Shown: one piece after another, positions 25,832 through 35,764 of the stretch
Layout: each line of letters starts with the position of its first letter
Numbering within the stretch: the first letter of the stretch is position 1
From: Syntrophomonas zehnderi OL-4
Lineage (GTDB): Bacteria; Bacillota; Syntrophomonadia; Syntrophomonadales; Syntrophomonadaceae
Direction of reading: 5' to 3'
Assembly: GCF_000983115.1 (NCBI RefSeq)
Contig: NZ_CGIH01000004.1
Coordinates: 62,001 to 126,000 of the forward strand
Length of the DNA: 64,000 nt
The notes under the pieces: generated by a model
Told to the model about the DNA's origin: nothing
Databases searched by the model: none
The model's input: the letters and a program-made list of their open reading frames with translations, nothing else
Made by a program: the position numbers and the translations under genes

Positions 25832-28237
25832 TTAACGCAGTCTGTTGTCCCCGGGGCTGTTTTCGAAGATATGTAGGAAAAGCTCGGCCAAGCGGGGGTC
25901 AAACTGGGAACCGGAGCATTTTTTTATTTCCTTTATAGCCTGGGCGTGGCTGGAGGCATTTTTATAATAGCGCACATGGGTCATAACGTCATAAGCATCG
26001 ATAATGGCTAATATTCTGGCCAGCAGGGGGATTTCCTCTCCCTTAAGTCCCCTGGGGTAACCGCTGCCATCCCATCTTTCGTGATGGCTTAAAACCTCCT
26101 CGGCTATTGCCATTAATTCATGGGATGAGTGAACGATACGATAGCCTATCTCCGGATGTTTCTTAATTGAATCCCATTCCGCCGCCGACAAAGCCCCCGG
26201 CTTGTTTAGTATTTCGTCAGGAACTCCGATTTTGCCAATATCGTGTAGTTTAGCCAGCAGGGACAGGCGATCAATTTCATGATCCGGCAGGTTTAAAGCC
26301 CGTCCAAACTTTATACCCATTTCCTTAATTCGTTCAGCGTGTTCCTTGGTTTCAAACGTCTTTTCGTGCAGACTTATCTCCAGGGAAGAAATGATAGAGT
26401 TGCGGATGCTCTTATTTTCCAGCAGCTTATTTCTATACATCACATTTTCGGCTTCGGCGATAACTTTATAAATATCCTGCTGGGGGGTGGTTTTAGTGGC
26501 TACCCCCAGTGCGAGGCTGGGCTGAATCGGAACCGGGTTGCTTTCCTGACAGGCGATTCTGATCTGTTCACAGATAGAAGAAGCAATGGTTTCCGGGGTT
26601 TGGGGCAGTAATACCACGAACTCGTCCCCGCCCCAGCGAGCGATGATATCATCGGGCCGACAGCATTTTTTAAGGATACCGGCAACCTCAACCAGGAGTC
26701 TATCTCCGGCTAAATGACCGAAGGTATCATTGGCCAGTTTTAATCCGTTGACATCACCCATGATAATACTCAGAGGCAACTGCCAGGGCTTCTCCAGACG
26801 CTGAAGTTCTTCATCAAAAAATGCCCGGTTGCAAAGGCCGGTCAAGCTATCATTGAAACTTAAATAGCGAATCCGCGCTTCCGCTTTTTTCCGCGCCGAT
26901 ATTTCCTCACCGGCCACCAGGATATGGGAGTAATTTTTATCGTAATCAAAGATCAGGTCGATCTTATACTGCATATATAGTTTTTTACCCCATTTGGAGG
27001 TATGCTCTGCCTCTACCGTGAAGGAATGGCTGCTTTCATAATGATCTAAAAAAGTGCGGACTAAATCCGCCATTTCCGGACGCTTTTCCGCTTCCCTAAA
27101 AACATTTAGGCCGATGATGGCCTGCCTGGAGGGCGCCCCCATTATCTCCACCCAGTATTCATTGGCATCCTGTATTTCACCATTGAGGGCGATTTTAAGA
27201 AGTCCCAGCGGGCTTTTTTCAAACAGATGACGGTATCTGGATTCACTGGCTTTAAGCTTTAGTTCGGCTTCCTTTTTGGCGGCAATATTCCGGGTGGTGC
27301 CAACAAAACGCAAAGGGTTCCCCTCGTGATCCCATTTAACCACCTTGCCCCGACTCATTGCCCAAACCCACTGCCGGGATTTGTTTAAAAGGCGGTACTC
27401 GGCTTCGAAATAGGTGGCTGAACCTTCAAAATAACTCTTTAGGGCCGCTTGTACCGTTGGCAAGTCAGAGGGATGTACGCGGGTTTCCCAGTTTTTGATG
27501 TGAGGTTTAATTTCGTCCAGATCATAGCCCAGCATTTTAAGGCCCCGGTCATTAACGTATAAATGCCCGGTTTTAATATTGTAGTCCCAAAGACCATCAT
27601 CGGTTGCCCACAGGGCGAAATCCAAACGCTCCTGGCTATCCCGCAGCTGGGCATTAAGCATCAGGAGGTTGTTCTGCGAGCTTTGCAGTTCGGCATGGAT
27701 TTCCTCAAGTTCAGCATAGGTCTCTTGCAGCATGTTGTATTGGTGAACAATAGTTTCTTCATTCTCTTTGCGCCGGGTAAGATCATAGAGTACGGCAATA
27801 ACAGCAGGTTGTCCGTTCCAGGTAGTATTGCTGGCGGTATGATCGACCCAGATATCACGGCCATATTTAGTTCTTATTATCAGTTCCGGGATCGGAACCA
27901 CCTCTTCACCACGTTGCCTGGCCCAGGCTCGTTCTTTGATTATTTCCTGATATTCAGGATGAACCAGCTGCCAGAAATCAATATCGGCACATTCTTTTAG
28001 GGTATATCCGGTCAGCGCAGTGAAGGTAGCATTTATAAAAACGAAACGGTTGCCCTGCAGGATGTGAATACAGGCGGGAATGCTGTCAGCCAGGATCTTA
28101 AAGGTGCTTTCGCTCTCCTGCAGGTGTGTTTTTAGCTCCGAGTATTTTGATAGTATTTGTTGTAAGTCATTGACTTGCTCAAGAAGGAGTGCATTTTCTT
28201 TTGCAAGGGTCTTGGCAGCTATTTTATCACGCGTCAT
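25832..28237 (-). CDS. PAS-PAS-PAS-GGDEF-HD-GYP cyclic-di-GMP enzyme
   Basis: An 801-residue cytoplasmic signalling protein without membrane segments. It has an N-terminal coiled coil (about 1-45), three PAS domains (about 50-160, 205-330, 340-450), GGDEF (about 470-625) and HD-GYP (about 640-795). The cyclase site is intact (RWGGDEFVVLLP), and RPDD five residues before it is the inhibitory I-site. The phosphodiesterase part has LHDIGKIGVPDEILNKPG and HHERWDGSGYP, the intact HD and GYP motifs. Both making and breaking c-di-GMP are therefore possible, with the PAS domains as input. It is monocistronic, convergent with cydC. Confidence 0.93.
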   Translation of the reverse strand: MTRDKIAAKTLAKENALLLEQVNDLQQILSKYSELKTHLQESESTFKILADSIPACIHILQGNRFVFINATFTALTGYTLKECADIDFWQLVHPEYQEIIKERAWARQRGEEVVPIPELIIRTKYGRDIWVDHTASNTTWNGQPAVIAVLYDLTRRKENEETIVHQYNMLQETYAELEEIHAELQSSQNNLLMLNAQLRDSQERLDFALWATDDGLWDYNIKTGHLYVNDRGLKMLGYDLDEIKPHIKNWETRVHPSDLPTVQAALKSYFEGSATYFEAEYRLLNKSRQWVWAMSRGKVVKWDHEGNPLRFVGTTRNIAAKKEAELKLKASESRYRHLFEKSPLGLLKIALNGEIQDANEYWVEIMGAPSRQAIIGLNVFREAEKRPEMADLVRTFLDHYESSHSFTVEAEHTSKWGKKLYMQYKIDLIFDYDKNYSHILVAGEEISARKKAEARIRYLSFNDSLTGLCNRAFFDEELQRLEKPWQLPLSIIMGDVNGLKLANDTFGHLAGDRLLVEVAGILKKCCRPDDIIARWGGDEFVVLLPQTPETIASSICEQIRIACQESNPVPIQPSLALGVATKTTPQQDIYKVIAEAENVMYRNKLLENKSIRNSIISSLEISLHEKTFETKEHAERIKEMGIKFGRALNLPDHEIDRLSLLAKLHDIGKIGVPDEILNKPGALSAAEWDSIKKHPEIGYRIVHSSHELMAIAEEVLSHHERWDGSGYPRGLKGEEIPLLARILAIIDAYDVMTHVRYYKNASSHAQAIKEIKKCSGSQFDPRLAELFLHIFENSPGDNRLR

Positions 28238-28443
28238 AAATGCTCCTTAAAAGATAACGATATTAAGTAATATATTTATGGAAAAAGCAACCAAAGCATC
28301 TTTTGCATAAGCTGCAGGTAGATAAATTGCCCTAAGCCGAAGAAATTAATTATTTTTGGAAAATATTCTATATCCCTTTATTAAAATCCTGCAAAAATTA
28401 TGAAATTAATAATATCCTTTGGAAAATTTACCGAAATAAGGAG

Positions 28444-28475
28444 AAGGCCGGAAATTTTTAACCATTTCCGGCCTT
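28444..28475. terminator. Hairpin at the 3' end of the dnaK-clpB operon
   Basis: AAGGCCGGAAA (28444-28454) pairs with TTTCCGGCCTT (28465-28475), an 11-bp perfect stem 33 bp past the clpB stop. No strong T-run follows on the minus strand. Confidence 0.6.
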
Positions 28476-28507
28476 GGAGGTATTTTTGGTAATGATAGTG
28501 ATGGGGA

Positions 28508-31114
28508 CTATGCACCGGGATAGGTGCTGTGGTATTTAATACCGTTTTCATCAGCGCTTAAGTTAATGACAGCATTTTCCTTGATATCTCCGGCTATTAT
28601 CTGCCTGGATAGCAGGGTTTCTACCTCCTGCTGGATAAGCCGCTTGAGCGGGCGAGCGCCATAAGCGGGATTGTAACCCTTTTCAGCCAGATAGGCCAGG
28701 GCCTTGTCATCCCAGGTAAGCTGGCTGTTTAAATTGTTTTGTAACCTTTGGGCCAATTTATCCAGCAGTAAGCTGGCGATTTCCGCGATTTGGTCTGCAC
28801 TAAGAGCTTTAAAGACTATGATTTCATCGAGACGATTCAAAAACTCAGGACGAAAATGCAGTTTCAAAAGATCCAACACCTGCTGTCTCATGGCGGCAAA
28901 TTCGCCGCCCATTTCCTGGAAGTTTAAGATTTCCTGGCTGCCGATATTGGAGGTCATTATAATGATGCAATTGCGAAAATCGACCGTGCGTCCCTGGCCG
29001 TCTGTCAAGCGGCCATCATCTAAAATCTGCAGCAGGAGATTAAAGACATCATGATGGGCCTTTTCTATTTCATCAAACAGGATTACGGAATAAGGTTTGC
29101 GGCGTATGGCTTCGGTAAGCTGACCGCCTTCTTCATAACCAACGTAACCGGGCGGTGACCCGATCAAACGGGCTATACTGTGTTTCTCCATATATTCAGA
29201 CATATCCAAGCGGATCATGGACCTTTCATCATCAAACAGGGCTTCGGCCAGAGCCTTGCTAAGCTCAGTTTTGCCAACCCCGGTTGGACCCAGAAATACA
29301 AAGCTGCCTACCGGGCGATTAGGATCCTTAAGACCGCTGCGCGAGCGCAAGACCGCATCGGCCACAGCCGTGACGGCTTCATCCTGGCCGATAACCCGCT
29401 GATGCAGAATTTCTTCCAGGTGCAGCAGCTTCTGGCGTTCTCCTTCCAGCAGACGGCTGACATTAATGCCGGTCCAGCGGCTGACTACCCGGGCAATATC
29501 CTCTTCTCCGACTTCTTCCTTAAGCAGCATGTGCTGGCCTTGTTTAACAGCCAACATTTCTTCCTCGGCGGCCAGTTTTCTGCCTAGTTCGTCCAAACGC
29601 CCGTATTTTAGTTCAGCCACCCGGTTTAGATCATATTCGCGTTCGGCTTTCTCCATCTCCATGCGGCAGTCTTCGATATCTCGTTTTAGTTGACGTACCC
29701 GAGAAATAGCCTGCTTTTCAGACTGCCACTTGGCCTGCATGGCATCAGCCTCACCCTTTAAATCCAGGGCTTCTTTGACGATATGCTCCCGTCTTTCCCG
29801 GGAAGCTGCATCGTCTTCTTTCTCCAGGGCGGCGGCTTCAATTTCCAGTTGCATGATCCGCCGGGTGATCTCATCCAGGGCGGACGGCATGCTGTCAATT
29901 TCCGTGCGCAGGCGGGCGGCGGCTTCATCCATCAGATCGATGGCCTTATCCGGCAGAAACCGATCGGCAATATAACGATCCGAAAGGACTGCCGCCGCTA
30001 CTAAGGCCGAGTCTTTGATGCGCACCCCGTGATGTACTTCATAGCGTTCTTTCAAACCGCGCAGAATGGAAATAGTATCTTCAACTGAAGGAGGATTGAC
30101 CATCACCGGCTGAAAACGTCTTTCCAGGGCGGCATCTTTTTCGATATGTTTACGGTATTCATCCAAGGTGGTTGCCCCAATAGCCCGTAGTTCTCCGCGG
30201 GCCAGCATCGGTTTTAACAGATTGCCGGCATCCATGGCCCCTTCCGCTGCCCCGGCTCCTACTACCGTATGCAGCTCATCGATAAACAGAATCACCTGTC
30301 CGTCAGACTGTTCCACTTCCTTGAGAACCGCCTTCAAGCGTTCTTCAAATTCTCCCCGATATTTGGCACCGGCTACCAGGGCGCCCATGTCCAGGGCGAT
30401 TACGGTTTTGTTTTTCAGTCCCTCAGGAACATCCCGCGCAACGATGCGCCGGGCTAAACCTTCGGCAATGGCGGTTTTGCCAACCCCCGGCTCGCCGATT
30501 AACACCGGGTTGTTTTTCGTGCGCCGGGATAGGATTTCCATTACCCGGCGTATTTCTTCATCCCGCCCTATGACCGGGTCTAATTTGCCCTCTACTGCCA
30601 ACCGGGTCAGATCCCGTCCATAACGCTGCAGGGCTTCATAAGAATCCTCCGGGTTATCGCTTTCCACCCGCTTTAAGCCACGGATATTTTTCATGGCGAT
30701 TAAAAGATTATTTCTGTTAACGCCCCTGCTTGTCAACAAATCACGCAGATCACTTTCTCCCTCCGCAGCCAGGGCCAGCAGGAGATGTTCCACACTGATA
30801 TATTCATCCCTTAATTGGGCGGCTTCCTTATCAGCCTGGGTCAGGACGCGGGACAAACTGCTGCTTAGATAAAGCTGTCCTTCATAACCGTGTACCGCAG
30901 GTATTCTATCCAGCAAGGCCTGCAATTGTTCGTTTAGTTGGGGCAGATTGACCCCGGCCTGTTCCAGCAGGCGGGGGGCAAGACCGTTATCCTGCTTAAG
31001 CAAGGCCTTAAACAAATGTTTTCCGGTTACTTCCTGATGATGCAGGAAAGCCGCAATTTGCTGAGCTTCATTCAGGGCTTCGCGTGATTTTTGGGTAAAT
31101 CGTTCCATATTCAT
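28508..31114 (-). CDS. clpB: ClpB disaggregase
   Basis: An 868-residue Hsp100 hexameric ATPase that pulls proteins out of aggregates together with DnaK/DnaJ. The N-domain starts [18 protein letters not shown]. Two AAA+ modules carry Walker [14 protein letters not shown] and [10 protein letters not shown]. The middle domain (about 410-520) is a coiled coil, and the sensor and arginine-finger regions look normal. C-terminal [15 protein letters not shown] is typical. It is the last gene of the dnaK operon, 5 bp after the MerR-type gene. Confidence 0.95.
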   Translation of the reverse strand: MNMERFTQKSREALNEAQQIAAFLHHQEVTGKHLFKALLKQDNGLAPRLLEQAGVNLPQLNEQLQALLDRIPAVHGYEGQLYLSSSLSRVLTQADKEAAQLRDEYISVEHLLLALAAEGESDLRDLLTSRGVNRNNLLIAMKNIRGLKRVESDNPEDSYEALQRYGRDLTRLAVEGKLDPVIGRDEEIRRVMEILSRRTKNNPVLIGEPGVGKTAIAEGLARRIVARDVPEGLKNKTVIALDMGALVAGAKYRGEFEERLKAVLKEVEQSDGQVILFIDELHTVVGAGAAEGAMDAGNLLKPMLARGELRAIGATTLDEYRKHIEKDAALERRFQPVMVNPPSVEDTISILRGLKERYEVHHGVRIKDSALVAAAVLSDRYIADRFLPDKAIDLMDEAAARLRTEIDSMPSALDEITRRIMQLEIEAAALEKEDDAASRERREHIVKEALDLKGEADAMQAKWQSEKQAISRVRQLKRDIEDCRMEMEKAEREYDLNRVAELKYGRLDELGRKLAAEEEMLAVKQGQHMLLKEEVGEEDIARVVSRWTGINVSRLLEGERQKLLHLEEILHQRVIGQDEAVTAVADAVLRSRSGLKDPNRPVGSFVFLGPTGVGKTELSKALAEALFDDERSMIRLDMSEYMEKHSIARLIGSPPGYVGYEEGGQLTEAIRRKPYSVILFDEIEKAHHDVFNLLLQILDDGRLTDGQGRTVDFRNCIIIMTSNIGSQEILNFQEMGGEFAAMRQQVLDLLKLHFRPEFLNRLDEIIVFKALSADQIAEIASLLLDKLAQRLQNNLNSQLTWDDKALAYLAEKGYNPAYGARPLKRLIQQEVETLLSRQIIAGDIKENAVINLSADENGIKYHSTYPGA

Positions 31115-31119
31115 TTATA

Positions 31120-31395
31120 TCACCTCCATTTTAGGGATTGAATTTCCGTTTCCAATTCTTCAATCCGATCCAGTAAATCCAGGATTATTGCAGCACCTAT
31201 AAGGTTAACCCCCAGCCGGTTCCTAAGGCTGGCAATCCGCCTAACCCGACTGAGATCACTGACACTGATATAGTCTGTTTGCAGCGTTATAATTCCCATC
31301 TCATCTAGGGTTTTAAGCAAGTCGGGATGGAAACCCGCGCTGGACAGGGGCAACAGTTCTTCACAGCTTTCATAGTATATTTTAATCATGGTCAT
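31120..31395 (-). CDS. Small MerR-type HspR/CbpM-like regulator or chaperone modulator
   Basis: A 91-residue protein with a MerR-like winged helix followed by a short coiled coil. The pattern PDLLKTLDEMGII, ISVSDLSRVRRIASL, then GVNLIGAAIILDLLDRIEEL is the layout of both HspR (which reads GVNLAGI at this point) and CbpM. The typical basic wing of HspR is poorly kept. It overlaps dnaJ by 4 bp (ATGA-type coupling) and precedes clpB. In actinobacteria HspR sits in the same dnaK-grpE-dnaJ-hspR-clpB order and represses the operon using DnaK as co-repressor. CbpM instead inhibits CbpA. Context favours HspR; sequence leaves CbpM open. Confidence 0.7.
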   Translation of the reverse strand: MTMIKIYYESCEELLPLSSAGFHPDLLKTLDEMGIITLQTDYISVSDLSRVRRIASLRNRLGVNLIGAAIILDLLDRIEELETEIQSLKWR

Positions 31396-32390
31396 TTTCC
31401 ATCCCCGCCTTGTCTGATTTCTTTTAGTTTACGGTACAGGTTCTTCTCTTCCTCAGTCAGATCCCGAGGGATATCGATCTGGATCAGCAGATACTGATCG
31501 GCTCGACCGCCTTCTTTAAGGGGCAGTCCCTTGCCTTTCAAACGCAGGCGGGAACCATTACGGCTGCCGGCAGGGATCGTTACAGTTACGCTGCCTTCCA
31601 GGGTAGGAGCCTTTACCTTATCCCCCAATACAGCTTGTTCCGGACGCAAGCTGATGGAAGTTTCCAGATCCCGTTCTTGGACTTTAAACAACGGATGGGG
31701 CAGCAGGTTGACTTTGAGATAAAGATCTCCGGCTGCCGCTCCCCCCAGCCCCTGGCTGCCCTGTCCCTTTAAACGGATGGTACTGCCGGCGTAAACACCG
31801 GGGGGAATTTTAATGTCCAGATTTTTCTCCTCTGGGAGATTACCGGTACCACCGCAGCGGCTGCAAAAACCGCGGCCTCTTAGCCCCTGTCCTTGGCAAT
31901 CGGGACATAGCTGCCGGGAGGTTAGACGAATCGATTTATTGCCGCCATGGTAGAGTTCTTCCAACGTTAAATCCAGATTGGTTTCTATATCCTGACCAGG
32001 ACGGGAGGCTGACTGGAAAGGTGAGGTGCCCGCTGCTCCCGGTACGCCAAAAAGGCTGGCAAAAAAGTCGCTGAAACCGCCTAGGTCTTCCGGATTTATA
32101 TTAGTACGGTAATAATGAAACCCATCCCTATCCGCACCGTCAAATTCCTGACCGGCTTGCCAGTTTTCTCCCAGACGGTCATATTTGGCACGCTTGTCAT
32201 TGTCTTTTAATACTTCATAGGCTTCATTAATACGTTTTAGTTTTTCCTCTGCCTCATCCTTCTTTTTACCCGTATGTAGATCAGGATGCCACTTACGAGC
32301 TAATTTTCGGTAGGCAGCTTTGATATCCTTGGCACTGGCATCGCGGGGGATCCCCAGGATTTCATAATAATCTTGATATTTTACTGCCAT
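31392..32390 (-). CDS. DnaJ-like co-chaperone with reduced zinc domain
   Basis: A 332-residue Hsp40. The J domain (about 1-75) has HPD in WHPDLH; then comes a Gly/Phe-rich linker (about 80-130). The zinc-finger region holds only two CxxCxGxG repeats (CPDCQGQG and CSRCGGTG), against four in classical DnaJ, so at most one zinc centre can form. The C-terminal substrate-binding domains (GVYAGSTIRLKGQG, then GSRLRLKGKGLP) are complete. Length lies between DnaJ (~375) and CbpA (~305), intermediate between class I and II. It is coupled with the MerR-type gene and follows dnaK by 28 bp. Confidence 0.9.
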   Translation of the reverse strand: MAVKYQDYYEILGIPRDASAKDIKAAYRKLARKWHPDLHTGKKKDEAEEKLKRINEAYEVLKDNDKRAKYDRLGENWQAGQEFDGADRDGFHYYRTNINPEDLGGFSDFFASLFGVPGAAGTSPFQSASRPGQDIETNLDLTLEELYHGGNKSIRLTSRQLCPDCQGQGLRGRGFCSRCGGTGNLPEEKNLDIKIPPGVYAGSTIRLKGQGSQGLGGAAAGDLYLKVNLLPHPLFKVQERDLETSISLRPEQAVLGDKVKAPTLEGSVTVTIPAGSRNGSRLRLKGKGLPLKEGGRADQYLLIQIDIPRDLTEEEKNLYRKLKEIRQGGDGK

Positions 32391-32418
32391 TTATCCCCCT
32401 CCGTTCGGCGCAAAGCCT

Positions 32419-34287
32419 TTAATTTTCCTCAAATTCAGCATCCACGACATCGTTATCCGCCGGGTCTTTGCGGTTTCCTGCATTTACATCAGCCTGATTG
32501 GCAAGATCAGTCAGGCGAGCGGCCGCGGCCTGTAATTTATTTTTTAATTTATTGATGGTATCAAGCCCGGCCTTCTCCTCCAGGGCCTTTTTCAAATCAC
32601 TGATTAAATTCTCTATTTCGGCCTTGTCTGCCGGGTTCACCCTGTCTTGCAGGTTTTTTAGCTGTCGTTCGACATTATAACCTAGACTGTCGGCTTCGTT
32701 GTAGGCTTCCGCTTCCGCCCGATGTTTTTTATCTTCTTCCCCGAAGGTTTGGGCCTCATTTACCATTCGATCAATTTCGGCTTTATCCAGGTTGGATGAG
32801 CCGCTGATGGTAATAGTTTGTTCCTTGCCGGTGGCTTGATCCTTGGCACTTACCTTCAATATGCCGTTGGCATCAATGTCAAAGGTAACCTCGATTTGCG
32901 GTAACCCCCGGGGGGCCGGAGCAATCCCGTCCAGTTTAAATTTACCCAGGGAACGGTTATCTTTGGCCATATCCCTTTCACCCTGCAGCACGTTAATATC
33001 TACTGCCGGCTGGTTATCCTCGGCGGTGGAGAAGACTTCACTGCGCCGGGCCGGAATCGTGGTATTGCGGTCGATTAACCTGGTCATCAAGCCTCCCATG
33101 GTTTCAACCCCTAAAGACAGAGGGGTAACATCTAGCAGTACCACATCTTTTACTTCTCCCGAGAGAACTCCGGCTTGGATTGCGGCTCCAACTGCTACCA
33201 CTTCATCCGGGTTGACTCCCATATGCGGCTCTTTGCCGGTTAGATCTTTAACCAGTTTTTGCACCGCAGGAACCCGGGTGGAACCGCCGACCAGGATAAC
33301 TTCGTCCAGATCAGCGGTGGTCAGATGCGCATCATTAAGGGCATTTAGAAGCGGTTGCCGACAACGTTCCAGGAGGTCATGAATCAGATTTTCAAAGTTG
33401 GCCCGGGTTAGTTTAGTATCCAGATGCCTTGGCCCGCTGGCATCAGCCGTAATAAAGGGCAGACTTATCTGGGTCTCGCTTACGCTGGAAAGCTCGATTT
33501 TAGCTTTCTCAGCGGCTTCGGTGAGCCGCTGCAGCGATTGTTTGTCAGCGCGCAAATCTATCCCGTAGTCTTTTTTAAACTCTTCGGCCAGCCAATCCAC
33601 GATGGCCTTGTCAAAGTTGTCTCCGCCCAAGTGGGTATCACCATTGGTAGATCTAACTTCAAAGACTCCTTCGCCTACATCCAGGATGGATACATCGAAA
33701 GTTCCTCCGCCCAGATCAAAGACCAGGATGGTTTCATTACTCTTTTTATCCAGGCCGTAAGCCAGGGAGGCGGCCGTAGGCTCATTTATAATGCGCAATA
33801 CATTCAACCCGGCAATCTTGCCGGCATCTTTAGTTGCCTGACGCTGGGCATCATTAAAATAGGCCGGAACCGTAATAACAGCATCAGTAATAGTTTCGCC
33901 CAGATACTGGGAGGCATCATCGACTAATTTTCTTAAAATCAGGGCAGAGATTTCTTCCGGGGCATAGAGCTTTTCATTCACCTTGAAGCGTACTGCGTCA
34001 TGGGGCCCGGCTACGACATCATATGGCACCAGACTACGCTCATCGGCTACTTCAGAGAAGCGGCGCCCCATAAAGCGTTTTACCGAATAAAAGGTATTTT
34101 GCGGATTAAGGGCGGCCTGGCGCCGGGCAATCTGCCCAGCTAATCGTTCGTTATTATTCTTAAAAGCAATCACCGAAGGAGTCGTGCGGGCTCCCTCTGC
34201 ATTCACGATAACTGTGGGGCTGCCGGATTCCATAACAGCTACCACCGAATTGGTCGTTCCTAAATCGATCCCTACGGCTTTTTTCAT
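32419..34287 (-). CDS. dnaK: Hsp70 chaperone DnaK
   Basis: A 622-residue Hsp70. It starts [18 protein letters not shown]. The nucleotide-binding domain (about 1-365) has [29 protein letters not shown] and [16 protein letters not shown]; the linker [15 protein letters not shown] leads to the substrate-binding domain. The C-terminal tail ends [12 protein letters not shown], close to the EEVD-like acidic end of bacterial DnaK. First gene of the operon, with its own sigma-A promoter at 34400-34428. No grpE lies in the operon, so the nucleotide exchange factor must be elsewhere or this may be a second dnaK. Confidence 0.96.
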   Translation of the reverse strand: MKKAVGIDLGTTNSVVAVMESGSPTVIVNAEGARTTPSVIAFKNNNERLAGQIARRQAALNPQNTFYSVKRFMGRRFSEVADERSLVPYDVVAGPHDAVRFKVNEKLYAPEEISALILRKLVDDASQYLGETITDAVITVPAYFNDAQRQATKDAGKIAGLNVLRIINEPTAASLAYGLDKKSNETILVFDLGGGTFDVSILDVGEGVFEVRSTNGDTHLGGDNFDKAIVDWLAEEFKKDYGIDLRADKQSLQRLTEAAEKAKIELSSVSETQISLPFITADASGPRHLDTKLTRANFENLIHDLLERCRQPLLNALNDAHLTTADLDEVILVGGSTRVPAVQKLVKDLTGKEPHMGVNPDEVVAVGAAIQAGVLSGEVKDVVLLDVTPLSLGVETMGGLMTRLIDRNTTIPARRSEVFSTAEDNQPAVDINVLQGERDMAKDNRSLGKFKLDGIAPAPRGLPQIEVTFDIDANGILKVSAKDQATGKEQTITISGSSNLDKAEIDRMVNEAQTFGEEDKKHRAEAEAYNEADSLGYNVERQLKNLQDRVNPADKAEIENLISDLKKALEEKAGLDTINKLKNKLQAAAARLTDLANQADVNAGNRKDPADNDVVDAEFEEN

Positions 34288-34399
34288 ATTATTTCCCTCC
34301 TAATTAAAATGATGGTTTAAATTAAGTTTGAACTTTGAACAGCAAAATATAAGCGGCTTTAAAAAAACTTTTACTAGTAAAGTCTTGCTATTTATATAC

Positions 34400-34432
34400 A
34401 GTATAATTACCAAATTCTTAATAGTCAAGAAT
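34400..34432 (-). promoter_or_regulatory. dnaK promoter with overlapping inverted repeat (candidate HspR operator)
   Basis: On the minus strand: TTGACT (34428-34423), 17 bp, TATACT (34405-34400). The -35 box lies inside ATTCTT-N7-AAGAAT (34414-34432), an inverted repeat with the 7-bp spacing of HspR HAIR sites (CTTGAGT-N7-ACTCAAG), though with a different half-site. No CIRCE element was seen. Confidence 0.6.
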
Positions 34433-34500
34433 AGTCAAACTATTTTTTTAACTATTTCAGTTACGGGATCGTTGATTGACTGGTTAATGATGAGTGCAAC

Positions 34501-34537
34501 AAGAGAGGCGATCCCTTAACCTGGGATCGCCTCTCTT
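34501..34537. terminator. Perfect 15-bp hairpin after rubrerythrin
   Basis: AAGAGAGGCGATCCC pairs with GGGATCGCCTCTCTT around a 7-nt loop. It lies 22 bp past the rubrerythrin stop and before the dnaK promoter, both on the minus strand. T-run weak. Confidence 0.7.
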
Positions 34538-34558
34538 AATGAAAGGGAGGTATTATTT

Positions 34559-35107
34559 TTAGCCAAAGTAGCGTTTTAGAAGGCCGGCAAAGGCTGCGCC
34601 ATGTCTGGCTTCGTCTTTGCACATTTCATGCACGGTATCATGAATGGCATCATAATTAAGCTCCTTGGCACGGGTGGCCAGATCTTTTTTGCCCTGGCAG
34701 GCACCGTGTTCCGCCTCTACCCGCATCTGCAGGTTTTTCTTAGTATCTGCGGCGACTACCTCACCGAGCAATTCGGCAAATTTAGCAGCATGTTCGGCTT
34801 CTTCCCAGGCAATTCTCTTATAGGCTTCAGCAATCTCCGGGTAACCTTCCCTATCTGCCTGACGGCTCATAGCCAAGTACATACCCACTTCGGTGCATTC
34901 ACCTGTGAAGTTGGCTCTAAGACCAGCTAAAACTTCCGGATCAACGTCTTTGGCAACACCGATACGGTGCTCGTCAGCCCAAGCCAAGCCTGCCGTCTCT
35001 TGAGCTTCATTAAACTTTTCCCGGGGGGCACCACACTGGGGGCACTTTTCCGGGGGAGTTTCACCTTCATGTACATAACCACACACACTACATACCCATT
35101 TCTTCAT
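34559..35107 (-). CDS. Reverse rubrerythrin (rubredoxin domain first)
   Basis: A 182-residue peroxide-reducing protein. Rubredoxin centre at the N-terminus ([20 protein letters not shown], about 5-24) followed by a ferritin-like diiron domain (about 45-180) with ExxH-type ligands in [16 protein letters not shown] and [14 protein letters not shown]. Classical rubrerythrin has the opposite order. Reverse rubrerythrins in clostridia act as NADH-linked peroxide/oxygen reductases with partner flavo- and rubredoxin proteins. It follows perR by 35 bp in the same direction, so it is very probably in the PerR regulon. Confidence 0.93.
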   Translation of the reverse strand: MKKWVCSVCGYVHEGETPPEKCPQCGAPREKFNEAQETAGLAWADEHRIGVAKDVDPEVLAGLRANFTGECTEVGMYLAMSRQADREGYPEIAEAYKRIAWEEAEHAAKFAELLGEVVAADTKKNLQMRVEAEHGACQGKKDLATRAKELNYDAIHDTVHEMCKDEARHGAAFAGLLKRYFG

Positions 35108-35142
35108 AATTATTGTTCCTCCTTATAAATGATATGATTTTA

Positions 35143-35571
35143 TTAATCCTGCAACTGTTTATTTAAACAGGCCAGGCAGGTCCCGCGAAAATAAATGTGG
35201 CTTTCATCCACTGCGAAGTCTTTTAAATCAGGGAGAACGATATCGTTATCTTCAAACCAGATATCGTAAATTTTTTTACATTCCTTACACATAAAATGAC
35301 CATGCATCGATACATCTGCATCATAATGCATCTCATTTTCAGCAATGGTGATAAGCTGAACAAGTCCTTTGTTAAGGAACAGATTAAGAGTGTTGTATAA
35401 AGTCGTTTTAGACAAGGTTGGGATTTCCTGAATAAGTTCTTGGTAAACCATATCCACATTGGGATGGTTACGATGAGTGACTAGATACTCATATATTTTC
35501 ATCCGGTGATGGGATGGTTTAATACCATGATCTTTCAACAGCATCGCAATCTCTTTCATGTCCATAAGCAT
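35143..35571 (-). CDS. perR: Fur-family peroxide regulator PerR
   Basis: A 142-residue metalloregulator. The winged helix (about 1-82) reads HHRMKIYEYL, then TLSKTTLYNTLNLFL. The regulatory metal site has the PerR pattern: Asp in YDADVS, HGH, and the Asp of KIYD, where Fur proteins have Glu; this favours PerR over Fur or Zur. Structural zinc is bound by CKEC and CLAC. A perfect PerR box lies upstream at 35599-35613, so it is autoregulated, and rubrerythrin follows downstream. Peroxide oxidation of the Fe-bound His would release it from DNA. Confidence 0.85.
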   Translation of the reverse strand: MLMDMKEIAMLLKDHGIKPSHHRMKIYEYLVTHRNHPNVDMVYQELIQEIPTLSKTTLYNTLNLFLNKGLVQLITIAENEMHYDADVSMHGHFMCKECKKIYDIWFEDNDIVLPDLKDFAVDESHIYFRGTCLACLNKQLQD

Positions 35572-35598
35572 TCTCCTAAAAATGTAACAAAAACAAAT

Positions 35599-35613
35599 TT
35601 GTAATGATTACAA
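35599..35613. promoter_or_regulatory. PerR box
   Basis: TTGTAATGATTACAA is a perfect 7-1-7 palindrome, matching the PerR consensus TTATAATNATTATAA except for T-to-G/A-to-C at symmetric positions. It starts 28 bp before the perR start, downstream of the -10, fitting repression. Confidence 0.85.
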
Positions 35614-35617
35614 TTAA

Positions 35618-35646
35618 TTTATATAACAAATTTAACCCTTTGTCAA
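35618..35646 (-). promoter_or_regulatory. Sigma-A promoter of perR-rubrerythrin
   Basis: Minus strand TTGACA (35646-35641), 17 bp, TATAAA (35623-35618). The PerR box lies 4 bp beyond the -10. Confidence 0.85.
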
Positions 35647-35764
35647 GGGTTAAAAATCAAGCCCGGAAAATGCTTTTGATTGGCCTGTAATATGGATTGT
35701 TTGCTATAATAGTCAAAATCGATTCGTTAATTTTTTATGGTTAATGAAGAAAGTGGAGCTATAA

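Noticed and set aside
28704-33927. Many long plus-strand open frames opposite clpB, dnaJ and dnaK
   Set aside because: They are antisense shadows caused by codon bias in conserved chaperone genes, with no ribosome sites or domain resemblance.
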